This document shows positions 10,096-18,518 of a stretch of DNA of 64,000 nt, one piece after another. Source of the DNA: Rheinheimera sp. MMS21-TC3. GTDB lineage: Bacteria > Pseudomonadota > Gammaproteobacteria > Enterobacterales > Alteromonadaceae. The position numbers and the translations under genes were made by a program. The notes below the pieces were generated by a model. It made no database searches. It was given only the letters and a program-made list of their open reading frames with translations, and was not told where the DNA came from. Positions within the stretch are counted from its first letter, which is position 1. Each line of letters opens with the position of its first letter. The stretch spans positions 1,798,001 to 1,862,000 of the forward strand of contig NZ_CP135084.1 of NCBI RefSeq assembly GCF_032229285.1, written 5' to 3'.

Positions 10096-11232
10096 ATGCA
10101 ATTTGAAGTAGTAACCGCCATATCAACTGTAACAGCCAGTGAGTGGGATAGTGTATTTAATAGTGATTACCCTTTTTGCCAACATGCTTTCTTAGCCGCG
10201 TTAGAGCAGGGCGGCAGTGTCGGCGGTGATAGTGGTTGGTTAGTGCAACATTTAACGCTACGGCATAATGCTAAGCTTATCGCCATAATGCCAGCTTATA
10301 TTAAGCTACATTCTTATGGTGAGTATTTATTTGATTGGCAATTTGCTAAAGCTTATCAGCAGACGGGGTTAGATTTTTATCCAAAGCTAATTAATGCCAT
10401 TCCTTTTACACCCGCTGAAGGCCCGCGCTTTGCGATTGCTAGCGGCTATGATCCTGCAGCTATATTAGCCATGTTTCGCCAAGGTATTCAGCAATTAGTT
10501 CAGCGTTTGTCATTAAGCCAGTTTCAATCTTTATATCCCAATTCAGCTCAACAAAAGCTATATAGACAATTAGGCTATCAAGAGCGATATGATGTGCAGT
10601 TTCAGTGGTTTAATCGCAATTATGCTAGTTTTAATGACTTTTTATGTGCGCTTAGTTCCCGCAAGCGCAAGCAAATTCGTCAAGAGCGCGCTAAGGTTGC
10701 TAAACAAGGTGTGGTTATTAAAACACTAACGGCTAGTCAACTAACTGCCGAATTTTGGCAGTTATTTTATCAATTTTATGTGACTACCTATCAAAAGCGC
10801 TCTGGTAATCAAGGCTATTTAAGTCAAGCCACTTTCTTACTGTGGGGGCAGACTATGGCCCAACAGATAGTGATATTTGCAGCTGAATATCAAGGTGAAA
10901 TTGTTGCTTCTTCTTTATGTTTTTATGATAAACAACATTTATATGGCCGTTACTGGGGCTGTAAAACCGAGTTTGATCGGCTGCATTTTGAATGTTGTTA
11001 TTATGCTGGTATTGAATATTGTATTAAGCATAATCTACAAATGTTTGATGCCGGTGCACAAGGTGAGCATAAAGTTAAACGTGGCTTTGAGCCAGTAATA
11101 CGCTCGGGGTTTTATCGATTTGAGCCTAATGCCTTAACCCCAGCAATCACTAACTATATAGTGCAAGAGCAAGCAGCTGTTAGTGATTATTATCAACAGA
11201 TTAAGCAACAATTACCGTTTAAAGTGCAATAG
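10096..11232 (+). CDS. FemAB-like predicted N-acyltransferase (COG3146 type)
   Basis: A 378-residue cytosolic protein of the peptidoglycan-biosynthesis-like/FemAB-related acyltransferase group (PF04339). The recognised blocks are the N-terminal part with the PAYIKLHSYGEYLFDW segment (about 65-80), the aromatic QFQWFNRNYASFNDFL and basic SSRKRKQIRQER segment in the middle, and the C-terminal YGRYWGCKTEFDRLHFECCYY, DAGAQGEHKVKRGFEP. Family members have the double-GNAT fold, but neither substrate nor product is established. ATG 10096 is chosen because GAGAG lies just upstream; an earlier TTG has no support. Its last 21 bases overlap the end of the convergent DUF938 gene. Confidence 0.82.
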   Translation: MQFEVVTAISTVTASEWDSVFNSDYPFCQHAFLAALEQGGSVGGDSGWLVQHLTLRHNAKLIAIMPAYIKLHSYGEYLFDWQFAKAYQQTGLDFYPKLINAIPFTPAEGPRFAIASGYDPAAILAMFRQGIQQLVQRLSLSQFQSLYPNSAQQKLYRQLGYQERYDVQFQWFNRNYASFNDFLCALSSRKRKQIRQERAKVAKQGVVIKTLTASQLTAEFWQLFYQFYVTTYQKRSGNQGYLSQATFLLWGQTMAQQIVIFAAEYQGEIVASSLCFYDKQHLYGRYWGCKTEFDRLHFECCYYAGIEYCIKHNLQMFDAGAQGEHKVKRGFEPVIRSGFYRFEPNALTPAITNYIVQEQAAVSDYYQQIKQQLPFKVQ

Positions 11233-11832
11233 CCGATTATTGGCTGGCATTGCATGATCTTGCACTAAACTAAAACCAACTTGTTGTGCTAAAGCGATAA
11301 CCTGTTCAATATCCCGGATCCCCATTAAAGGATCGCGCTGTTTTAAGTGCTGATCAAAATTAGCATTACTAGCACTAGTAAAATGGCCTTGATAATTAAA
11401 GGGGCCATAAATACACAGTTGGGCTTTGCTTTGGCAAAACTCATCAAGGCGTTGAAAAAAACGTTGAACCACTTGCCACGACATTATATGTAAGGTATTA
11501 GCGCTAAAAACGGCGTCAACTTTTTCAACTGTAAAGACTGAGCTTGTAACATCTAGCTCTATTGGGTTTGGCAAATTAGGTAAGTTTGCATGGCTAATAC
11601 GGGCGGCTAAATCTGGCAAATAGGCTGCTTGATCACTGCTTTGCCAAATTAAAGCGGGCTCATTGCCTTGATTATTTTTAGCAAAATGTTGAGCAAAATG
11701 CACTGCATGCTGTCCGGTTCCACCGCCAACTTCTAATAGCCGCCGGCTTTGCTGTAAAATAGGCGCTAACACAGCCAAAATAGGGGCTTTGTTATTCTCG
11801 CAGGCTTGGGAAAATGCAAATTGTTCAGACAT
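11212..11832 (-). CDS. DUF938 SAM-dependent methyltransferase-like protein
   Basis: A 206-residue cytosolic protein of the DUF938 family, class I methyltransferase fold. The SAM-binding glycine loop LLEVGGGTGQHAVHFA is at about residues 32-47, followed by LDVTSS and the AVFSANTLHIMSW block typical of the family, then YGPFNYQGHFTS. The start has AGAGC upstream. The substrate is unknown. It overlaps the converging acyltransferase gene by 21 bases at their 3' ends and is followed upstream by a glutaredoxin-like gene on the same strand 31 bases away, so the two may be co-transcribed. The assignment as a methyltransferase rests on the family motif only. Confidence 0.85.
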   Translation of the reverse strand: MSEQFAFSQACENNKAPILAVLAPILQQSRRLLEVGGGTGQHAVHFAQHFAKNNQGNEPALIWQSSDQAAYLPDLAARISHANLPNLPNPIELDVTSSVFTVEKVDAVFSANTLHIMSWQVVQRFFQRLDEFCQSKAQLCIYGPFNYQGHFTSASNANFDQHLKQRDPLMGIRDIEQVIALAQQVGFSLVQDHAMPANNRLLHFKR

Positions 11833-11863
11833 TGTTAGCTCTATTGGTTAATTAGTTAATTGC

Positions 11864-12244
11864 TTAATTAGTAGCAAAACGCTGCTGTAAATAAATAATT
11901 ATATCATTGGATTCGTACAGCCATTGCACATCACCATTTTTATCGGTTATGCGTAAGCAGGGCACTTTTATCCGGCCGCCACCTTCTGCTAAAGTTTGGC
12001 GATGCACTGGGTTATTTTGGGCATCACACTTTTTAATATTCAAGCTTAATCGCGCTATTTCTTTGCGTACTTTGATGCAAAATGGACAAGCTTTAAATTC
12101 ATATAAGGCAAGCTGCAGGCAGTCAGCATCTATTTTAGCTTGGCTTGCTTGGTCACGCTGTATGCCCTTAGGGGTGGTTAGTTTTTCTGATAACAGCATA
12201 AAAGGGGTTAAAATGAATCGAATAAGTTTAAAGATAAAACGCAT
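11864..12244 (-). CDS. Glutaredoxin/GST-N-like thioredoxin-fold protein with hydrophobic N-terminal anchor
   Basis: A 126-residue protein. Residues 1-20 are hydrophobic (FIFKLIRFILTPFMLL) and could form a signal anchor. The rest reads as a thioredoxin fold: strand ALYEFKACPFCIKVRKEI carries a CPFC redox pair, followed by the cis-proline region KVPCLRI and a YESNDIIIYL segment as in N-terminal GST domains. This resembles the membrane-linked glutaredoxin proteins found in marine gammaproteobacteria. It probably handles glutathione or protein disulfides, but the substrate is not known. It lies between the DUF938 gene and a terminator; YghU, another glutathione protein, is the next gene upstream on the same strand. 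Confidence 0.8.
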   Translation of the reverse strand: MRFIFKLIRFILTPFMLLSEKLTTPKGIQRDQASQAKIDADCLQLALYEFKACPFCIKVRKEIARLSLNIKKCDAQNNPVHRQTLAEGGGRIKVPCLRITDKNGDVQWLYESNDIIIYLQQRFATN

Positions 12245-12261
12245 AGTAGTTTATTACCTAA

Positions 12262-12300
12262 TATAAACAAAACGGCGCCTAGCTTAGCACAGCAGCGCCG
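12262..12300 (-). terminator. Terminator downstream of yghU
   Basis: On the minus strand a CGGCGC...GCGCCG stem (12300-12295 with 12278-12273) encloses a 16-base loop and is followed by TTTTGTTT. It lies just after the yghU stop and separates it from the glutaredoxin-like gene. Confidence 0.65.
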
Positions 12301-12320
12301 GGATTTAGCTTGGTTAGCTA

Positions 12321-13163
12321 TTACAAATTAAAGGGTAAAAAGTCATCAGCACTATGGCGCTCTGCTAATTGCGGGCCATCACCAAAACTTCTGTTTACAA
12401 TGTAACCCCGTTTAACCGCAGGCCTTTGATCTATTTGCTTAGCCCAACGTAGCACATGGCTATATTGTTTGACGTCTAAAAACTCAGCTGCATCATATAA
12501 ACGGCCTAATACTAAGCCACCATACCAAGGCCATATTGCCATATCAGCAATACTATATTCGTTACCTGCTACAAACTCATTATTAGCGAGTTGTTTATCT
12601 AATACATCTAACTGACGTTTAGTTTCCATAGCATAGCGATCAATAGGGTAGGCTAACTTTTCTGGGGCGTAAGCATAGAAATGACCAAAACCACCACCAA
12701 CAAAAGGGGCACTACCCATTTGCCAAAATAACCAGTTCATTACTTCAGTGCGACTGGCACCAGTTGCCGGTAAAAATGCATTAAACTTTTCAGCTAAATA
12801 TACCAAGATTGAGCCAGATTCAAATACACGGGTCGGTTGCTCTGTGCTATGGTCCATTAAAGCGGGTATTTTACTGTTTGGGTTAATATCGACAAAGCCA
12901 CTACCGAATTGGTCGCCTTCAGAGATATCAATTAACCAAGCATCATATTCTGCGTTATGGCCTGCGGCTAATAGTTCTTCAAGCATAATATTTACTTTAA
13001 CGCCATTTGGTGTGGCTAAAGAATATAATTGCAAAGGGTGTTTACCTATAGGCAAAGCGACTTGTTTAGTTGCACCAGCTACAGGGCGATTTGTGCTAGC
13101 AAACTTACCACCATTCTCTTTATCCCAAGTCCACACTTTAGGTGGCGTATAAGTATGCGTCAT
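12321..13163 (-). CDS. yghU: Glutathione S-transferase family, disulfide-bond reductase YghU type
   Basis: The 280-residue protein resembles E. coli YghU (288), a nu-class GST that binds two glutathiones and reduces disulfides and organic hydroperoxides. It opens with the YghU-specific leader (PPKVWTWDKENGGKFASTNRP), then an N-terminal thioredoxin-like domain with TPNGVKVNIMLEEL, NPNSKIPAL and FESGSILVYLAEKF (about 50-125), then the helical C-terminal GST domain with NEYSIADMAIWPW. AAGGAG is well placed before ATG 13163. It diverges from the RND efflux adaptor across a 272-base region that should hold promoters for both; a 10-bp palindrome GTAAATTTAC (13303-13312) there is a possible operator, unproven. 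Confidence 0.92.
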   Translation of the reverse strand: MTHTYTPPKVWTWDKENGGKFASTNRPVAGATKQVALPIGKHPLQLYSLATPNGVKVNIMLEELLAAGHNAEYDAWLIDISEGDQFGSGFVDINPNSKIPALMDHSTEQPTRVFESGSILVYLAEKFNAFLPATGASRTEVMNWLFWQMGSAPFVGGGFGHFYAYAPEKLAYPIDRYAMETKRQLDVLDKQLANNEFVAGNEYSIADMAIWPWYGGLVLGRLYDAAEFLDVKQYSHVLRWAKQIDQRPAVKRGYIVNRSFGDGPQLAERHSADDFLPFNL

Positions 13164-13435
13164 AAAAACTCCTTAACTGTTTTGCATATTTAGTTATAAA
13201 TATGGGGGCTAACTTGGCTATATACAAGCTTAACCAAGCCGGTATGGTGTTTAGAGGCTAAAATACATAATTGCTCATATCGTGAATTTTCGAAGCTTTA
13301 CCGTAAATTTACAGTTATCAGTGGTGAATTACTGAAAAAAAACCGTATAGTTAGCCGCATAAAATACATATTTAAAAACGTATAAGTTTGTTTTTAATAT
13401 TCAGTCAAAAAATAACACCAGTTAAAGGACATAAA

Positions 13436-14515
13436 ATGTTATTGAAACGCCATGCAGTTTGGCTTTTTTCCATGTTATCTGTTAGCGCAGTATTATCAGT
13501 GGGCACAGTTCAAGCACAAGTTGCCGGTATGGGGCGTGCTGCTCAGGTTATTACAGCACCAATTTATTTTGAGCAACAAAATCAGCGAGTGGAAGCGGTG
13601 GGAACAGCAGAAGCTATTCATTCAGTAGTGATCTATCCTGCTGTTGCCGATAAAGTTACTGCGGTGCATTTTGTACCTGGGCAAAGTGTATCGGCTAATG
13701 AGGTCATACTAGAGCTTGATTCACGGCGGCAAAAAGTGGCGTTAGAGCGCGTGACTATTCAATTAGCCGATGCTGAACGCACAGTTAGCCGTTTACAAGA
13801 AAGCCGTAATAAAGGCGCCATAGCGCAAAGCGACTTAGATGACGCTATTACAGCACGCGATTTACTAAAAGTTCAACTAATAGAAGTAAAAACTGAGCTA
13901 GAAGACAGAACCGTTAAGGCGCCTTTCTCTGGTGTAGTTGGCTTAACTGATGTGCAGCGCGGCGATAGAATAAATGTGCAAACTGCAATTACAACTATTG
14001 ATGATCGTAAGCAATTATTAATTAACTTTAATGCGCCAGAAACTGCCTTAGCCATTTTACAAGGCAATGCTGATGTAGAACTAGAGCCTTGGCAAGGACA
14101 AGGCAAGCGTATTAAAGCCCAAATTGTTGAAGTTGACTCTCGGATAAATTTAGCTAACCGAAGTATTAGAGTACGGGCTTTGTTAGACAATGCAGAAGAC
14201 TTGTATCGTCCAGGTATGAGTTTTAGGGTTATTTTGCAACTAGCAGGTGAGCAGTATGCGGTTATTCCTGAAGCAGCATTAATGTGGGGTGCAACAAGTG
14301 CCTATGTTTGGTTAGCCGAAGAAGGCAAAGCAAAGCAAGTTAATGTGCAAATTCAGCAACGTTTAAGCGGCCGTCTATTGGTTTCTGGTGATTTAAAGCT
14401 AAACGATCAGTTAATTGTTGAAGGGGTACAAAGTTTACGCCAAGGCCAAAGTGTTAATGTTACTAACGCCAAAAATACTAGCAATAAAAATACAGCTCAG
14501 GACACGCCGTTATGA
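13436..14515 (+). CDS. RND efflux pump periplasmic adaptor (membrane fusion protein)
   Basis: This protein bridges an RND pump in the inner membrane and an outer-membrane channel. ATG 13436 is preferred because AAAGGAC lies 6 bases upstream and the translation then starts with a proper signal peptide (LLKRHAVWLFSMLS..VQAQ); an upstream TTG frame is not credible. The mature part shows the barrel-sandwich halves around AVADKVTAVHFVPGQSV and RTVKAPFSGVVGLTDV, a helical hairpin between them (RVTIQLADAERTVSRLQESR), and a beta-barrel with YRPGMSFRVIL. Length is 359. Its stop overlaps the pump start as ATGA, so the two are translationally coupled. No lipobox is seen, unlike AcrA. Confidence 0.9.
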   Translation: MLLKRHAVWLFSMLSVSAVLSVGTVQAQVAGMGRAAQVITAPIYFEQQNQRVEAVGTAEAIHSVVIYPAVADKVTAVHFVPGQSVSANEVILELDSRRQKVALERVTIQLADAERTVSRLQESRNKGAIAQSDLDDAITARDLLKVQLIEVKTELEDRTVKAPFSGVVGLTDVQRGDRINVQTAITTIDDRKQLLINFNAPETALAILQGNADVELEPWQGQGKRIKAQIVEVDSRINLANRSIRVRALLDNAEDLYRPGMSFRVILQLAGEQYAVIPEAALMWGATSAYVWLAEEGKAKQVNVQIQQRLSGRLLVSGDLKLNDQLIVEGVQSLRQGQSVNVTNAKNTSNKNTAQDTPL

Positions 14516-17500
14516 GTCAACCATTACCACAAAACGATTTACCTTCATTATCTATTCGTCGTCCGGTATTAATTGTTGTTTTAAACTTACTGATTATCAT
14601 TGCTGGCTTGGCGGCTTTTAATGCTATAGAAGTTCGAGAACTGCCCGATGTAGACAGGCCTATTGTCTCTGTAACGGCTTCTTATCCAGGAGGCTCACCG
14701 GAAACGGTTGATACTGAAGTAACAAGCAAATTAGAAGGCGCTGTTGCCCGCGTTAGTGGTGTTAAATCTATTAATGCTTCAAGTGAAGAAGGCAGAGCCC
14801 GTGTTAGAGTTGAATTTCGACCAGGTATTAATTTAGAAGATGCCGCTAATGAAGTGCGCGAGTCGGTTAGCCGAATTCAGCGTGAACTGCCAAGAACAGT
14901 TGAGCGTTTAGCTATTATAAAAGCGGATAATGATGCGCAGTCAGTGGTAAGTTTGGCGGTTTCTAGCTCAACATTAGATTTAGAAACTTTAACTGAACGG
15001 GTAGAAACCGATTTAGCGCCATTATTTTTAAGTATTCCCGGTGTAGCAGATGTACGATTAAATGGTGATAGAGAGCGTGTATTACGGGTACTGCTTGATC
15101 CTCTTCGCTTAACTAGCTTTAATTTATCTGTTACTGACGTTGCCAATGCACTGCGTCAAGCGCCCTTTGATGTGCCTGCAGGTAGTATGAAATCAACCGA
15201 TCAAATGCTAATTGTTCGCGCAGATGCAACATCCATAAGTGCCGAGCAAGTGTCAGATATTATAGTCAGCGGTGATACGCGAATAGGCGATGTAGCAACG
15301 GTATACTTTGGCCCTGCTGATGCGCAAAGTTTAGTAAGGCTAGACGGCAAACCTGTTATTGGTTTAGGCGTTATCCGCCAAGCTCGTTCTAATACTATTG
15401 AAATATCAGATGAGGTATTAGCCTTAGTTAGCCGCATAGAGAGCCGTTTCCCCGATTTACAGTTGCAAGTAACTTCAGATGATGCTGAGTTTATTCGCAG
15501 CTCAGTAGATGAGGTTATGACTTCATTACTATTAACCATTATATTAGTAGTGGCAACCTTATGGCTGTTTATTGGCTCAGGCCGAGCTACTATAGTACCA
15601 GCCTTATCTATTCCTGTGTCGTTAATAGGCGCTTTAGCGGCTATTTGGCTAATGGGTTTCTCTATTAACATTCTTACCTTATTAGCTTTAGTGCTAGCAA
15701 CTGGCCTAATAGTTGATGATGCCATAGTAGTAACAGAAAATATTCAACGTCGACGCAGTATGGGATTAGGTGCACGTGCCGCTGCGGTAATTGGCACACG
15801 CGAGGTATTCTTTGCTGTAGTAGCAACAACGGCAGTATTAGTGGCGGTATTTGTGCCAATTGCTTTTTTGCCTTCAACCGCAGGACGTTTGTTCCGTGAA
15901 TTTGGTGGTGTCTTAGCTATAGCGGTAATTATCTCTTCTTTTGTTGCGTTATCACTAGTACCGGCGCTTACGGCACGCTTACCGATTAAAGCTAATAAAG
16001 AGACACGAATTTCTCGGGCCGGTAATATTATTTTAGGCTGGTACGAACGTTCTTTACATCTAGCCCTAGATAAAGCTTGGTTGGTGTTTATTGCTAGTAT
16101 GATAGCGGCATTAGCTGCTATTAGTTTATACAGTCTATTAGATAACGAGTTAATGCCGAGCGAAGATCGAGGCACCATTCGGGTTTTTGCCCGAGGGCCA
16201 GATGGCGTAGGCTTAAACTTTATGGACCGCCAAGCCGATAAAATGGAAGATATCTTACTGCCTTACGTGAATGGCGGTGACATAGACTCAATTTATACAG
16301 TAGTTGGTCAGTGGGATCAGAATTTGGCTTTTATTACTGTGCCACTAAAACACTGGGATGAACGTTCGCGTACGCAACAGCAAATTATAGATGAAATCCG
16401 TGGTCCGCTTGCAGCTATACCCGGTGCACCAGCTAGAGCTTTTGGCTCTAACAGCCTTAATTTGCGAGGTCAAGGAGGCGGCTTACAACTAGCGTTAACC
16501 GGACAGAGTTATGATGAGATTTTTGCAGCGGCGCAAAACTTCTCTAAAATTATCCAGCAAGAGCTTCCGGAACTTGGCATGCCAAGGATCTCTTATCAGC
16601 CAACTCAACCACAGTTAAGAGTGAATATAGACCGACGCCGAGCGCAAGAGTTAGGAGTGCCTTTGTCTGATATTGCCAGCACCCTGCGGGTGGCTATTAA
16701 TGGCGATAATATTGCTGATTTAAATGTCGGTGATCAGGCCATTCCAATAATATTGCAAGCCCAAAGTGAGCAAATCAAAGATCCTACCGATTTAGCGAAT
16801 CTTTATGTGGGTTCAAGCTCAGGTAACTTAGTGCCTTTATCAAGCCTAGCCTATATTTCTGAAGAAGGGGTGGCTGCTGAGTTAGAGCGCCAAGCCCAAC
16901 GTCGCGCTATTGAAATGGAAATGGAACTAGCAGATGGCCTGCCATTACAAGAGATAGTGACAAAGCTGCGTAGTTTAGGAGAACAACATTTACCAAGCAA
17001 CATAGGCTTAATTTTCTTAGGTGAAGCCTTAACCTTTGAAGAAACCGCTCGCGAAGTTACTTTAACCTATGTACTCGCTTTTGTTATAGTGCTGCTAGTG
17101 TTAGCAGCTCAATTTGAAAGTGTTAACAGTGCTGTAGTAGTAATGGCAACAGTGCCTTTTGGTATTGCTGCTGCTTTATTTGCTCTGTTTTTAACCGGGA
17201 CTTCTATTAATATTTACTCGCAAATTGGCTTAGTTATGTTAATTGGTTTGCTGGCTAAAAATGCTATTTTATTGGTGGAGTTTGCCGATCAATTACGCGA
17301 CCAAGGTTACAGTGTGCGCAAAGCGGTAGAGCAGGCAGCAAGTATTCGTTTACGCCCCATTACCATGACGCTATTATCAACCTTGTTAGGCTCTTTACCG
17401 TTAATTTTATCTAGTGGTGCTGGGGCAGAAGCGAGAAATGCTATTGGCTGGGTAGTATTTGGTGGTTTAGGTATAGCTGTAATATTTACGCTTTATTTAA

Positions 17501-17604
17501 CCCCAGTGTTATACCTTGCCCTAGCACGCTTTACTAAACCACGAGCAGATGAAACAAAACGTCTGCAAACTGAGTTAGATCATGCTGAACAATTAGAATC
17601 TTAA
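14512..17604 (+). CDS. RND-family multidrug efflux permease (HAE1 type)
   Basis: A 1030-residue inner-membrane proton-driven pump of the AcrB/HAE1 superfamily. The order is typical: first transmembrane helix near the start (PVLIVVLNLLIIIAGLAAF), large periplasmic loop with porter subdomains, a helix cluster containing LATGLIVDDAIVVTENIQRR (the proton-relay Asp pair in helix 4), a second loop, and a last helix cluster ending in LYLTPVLYLALARF. It forms an operon with the adaptor. No TolC-like gene is near, so an outer-membrane factor must come from elsewhere (inference). A strong terminator follows at 17619. Substrates cannot be read from the sequence. Confidence 0.93.
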   Translation: MSQPLPQNDLPSLSIRRPVLIVVLNLLIIIAGLAAFNAIEVRELPDVDRPIVSVTASYPGGSPETVDTEVTSKLEGAVARVSGVKSINASSEEGRARVRVEFRPGINLEDAANEVRESVSRIQRELPRTVERLAIIKADNDAQSVVSLAVSSSTLDLETLTERVETDLAPLFLSIPGVADVRLNGDRERVLRVLLDPLRLTSFNLSVTDVANALRQAPFDVPAGSMKSTDQMLIVRADATSISAEQVSDIIVSGDTRIGDVATVYFGPADAQSLVRLDGKPVIGLGVIRQARSNTIEISDEVLALVSRIESRFPDLQLQVTSDDAEFIRSSVDEVMTSLLLTIILVVATLWLFIGSGRATIVPALSIPVSLIGALAAIWLMGFSINILTLLALVLATGLIVDDAIVVTENIQRRRSMGLGARAAAVIGTREVFFAVVATTAVLVAVFVPIAFLPSTAGRLFREFGGVLAIAVIISSFVALSLVPALTARLPIKANKETRISRAGNIILGWYERSLHLALDKAWLVFIASMIAALAAISLYSLLDNELMPSEDRGTIRVFARGPDGVGLNFMDRQADKMEDILLPYVNGGDIDSIYTVVGQWDQNLAFITVPLKHWDERSRTQQQIIDEIRGPLAAIPGAPARAFGSNSLNLRGQGGGLQLALTGQSYDEIFAAAQNFSKIIQQELPELGMPRISYQPTQPQLRVNIDRRRAQELGVPLSDIASTLRVAINGDNIADLNVGDQAIPIILQAQSEQIKDPTDLANLYVGSSSGNLVPLSSLAYISEEGVAAELERQAQRRAIEMEMELADGLPLQEIVTKLRSLGEQHLPSNIGLIFLGEALTFEETAREVTLTYVLAFVIVLLVLAAQFESVNSAVVVMATVPFGIAAALFALFLTGTSINIYSQIGLVMLIGLLAKNAILLVEFADQLRDQGYSVRKAVEQAASIRLRPITMTLLSTLLGSLPLILSSGAGAEARNAIGWVVFGGLGIAVIFTLYLTPVLYLALARFTKPRADETKRLQTELDHAEQLES

Positions 17605-17618
17605 CTGTAAAATCAAAT

Positions 17619-17649
17619 AAAAAAGCAGCGATAACTTCGCTGCTTTTTT
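17619..17649 (+). terminator. Strong terminator after the RND operon
   Basis: A perfect 13-bp repeat, AAAAAAGCAGCGA (17619-17631) with TCGCTGCTTTTTT (17637-17649), has a 5-base loop and a built-in T6 run, placed 15 bases past the pump stop. It could work on both strands. Confidence 0.88.
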
Positions 17650-17701
17650 GTTAATACTTATTAGTAAAGTTATGCTTAATATGTTTGCAAAATTGACCGT
17701 T

Positions 17702-17929
17702 TTATTCTTTTACTGGTATGGCGTTAAGTAGCTTCATTATCTCAGGGTTATTGTTTAGTTTGGCTAATTCAATAAGATAACTTCTCTCCATTTCTTGCAT
17801 GGGTTGCTTAACGATCAAGCTTTTTAGTAGTGCTACTTCACCGTTGGCAATAGCTGTTTTTAATGCGGCAAAATTTGCAATGCTAGGTTCACTAGTTTGT
17901 TCATTAGGCTGTTTATTTTTAATGGTCAT
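17702..17929 (-). CDS. Small hypothetical protein
   Basis: A 75-residue reading frame with no family I recognise. The first 16 residues are polar and probably disordered (IKNKQPNEQTSEPS); the rest looks helical and amphipathic (FAALKTAIANGEVALLKSLI, then MERSYLIELAKLNNNPEIMKLL), vaguely like one ankyrin- or TPR-like helical pair. AGGAT lies about 7 bases upstream of the ATG on the minus strand, which supports translation. It sits just after the truncated prpD remnant on the same strand, so it may once have been the last gene of a longer operon, or it may be an orphan. Existence is plausible; function is unknown. Confidence 0.45.
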   Translation of the reverse strand: MTIKNKQPNEQTSEPSIANFAALKTAIANGEVALLKSLIVKQPMQEMERSYLIELAKLNNNPEIMKLLNAIPVKE

Positions 17930-17999
17930 TTTATAATCCTATTAATTAGAGGTAATCTTTAATGCTGATTTACTCTGGTTCGCACTTTATAGTATTAAG

Positions 18000-18196
18000 C
18001 TAAGCTATCACAAATAGATCCATAAAGCGGTTTACTGCTGTTGCTTCTAGCTTAGTTTGATTACTGCACAGGCTAAAGATAGTTTGGCACTGCTCTGGCG
18101 GGAAGCGAGTGGCTAAGTTAGCTTTAAATTTTTGTTCTAATAATGGCATACCTTCGGCGCGGCGACGACGATGACCAACCGGATACTCTATCACTA
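18000..18196 (-). pseudogene. prpD: prpD (2-methylcitrate dehydratase) C-terminal remnant
   Basis: The minus strand reads VIEYPVGHRRRRAEG, then a helical LLEQKFKANLATRFPPEQ, and ends NRFMDLFVIA. This is the C-terminal end of the MmgE/PrpD family, closely like 2-methylcitrate dehydratase of the methylcitrate cycle for propionate. Only about 65 of roughly 480 residues remain. Upstream of IVIEYP the frame continues for about 14 residues (to 18239), but these do not resemble PrpD and lie antisense to the neighbouring methyltransferase remnant, so the break is at about 18188-18200. No start codon or promoter belongs to it. The C-terminal residues look undamaged, suggesting a fairly recent deletion (inference). 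Confidence 0.8.
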
Positions 18197-18463
18197 TCAG
18201 ACGAAGCTGTACTTCGTACTTTCGCTTTAAATGCCGCATTGCAACCTATAGAAATTTTTGATCTTGCATCCCCTTGGTATTATCCTGATTTAGCCACTGC
18301 ACTTACTGGCCTTAAATCTTCTGGCGTTGCAGTAAAAGCAATAGAAAATTCAACAGAACAAGCCGTAGATCAAGCACATGCTGCAGCATTGCAGCCATTT
18401 CGACAAGCAGATGGAAGTTACAAAATTGCTGCGACTTTTCGCTGTTTAGTTGCAAAAGTCTGA
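18190..18463 (+). pseudogene. Class I SAM-methyltransferase C-terminal remnant
   Basis: From about LSDEAVLRTFALNA (18194 on), the plus frame reads as the end of a class I SAM-dependent methyltransferase: ASPWYYPDLATALTGLKSSG, then AALQPFRQADGSYKIAATF and LVAKV. The SAM-binding domain is absent. The frame can be extended left to an ATG at 18143, but the first 15 residues (RRGDDDDQPD) are only the antisense of the PrpD motif and are not natural protein. The fragment therefore meets the prpD fragment head-to-head, both lacking 5' ends. A 106-residue product could be made but should be non-functional. The family call is from remembered C-terminal patterns. Confidence 0.65.
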
Positions 18464-18518
18464 GTAAAAAAAGAGCCTATTGGCTAGTTATTTAGTGTTA
18501 TTAAAGTAGGAGAGTTCG

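Noticed and set aside
10877..11098. 73-codon hydrophobic-looking ORF inside the acyltransferase gene
   Set aside because: Same-strand out-of-frame shadow within a conserved coding region.
15201..16178. Minus-strand ORFs of up to 174 codons inside the RND pump gene
   Set aside because: Antisense to a full-length, motif-complete pump; no ribosome binding site and biased composition.
18143..18463. A single intact 106-residue gene
   Set aside because: The first 15 residues are just the antisense of the PrpD motif; only the part from about 18190 reads like natural protein, so it is treated as a remnant.
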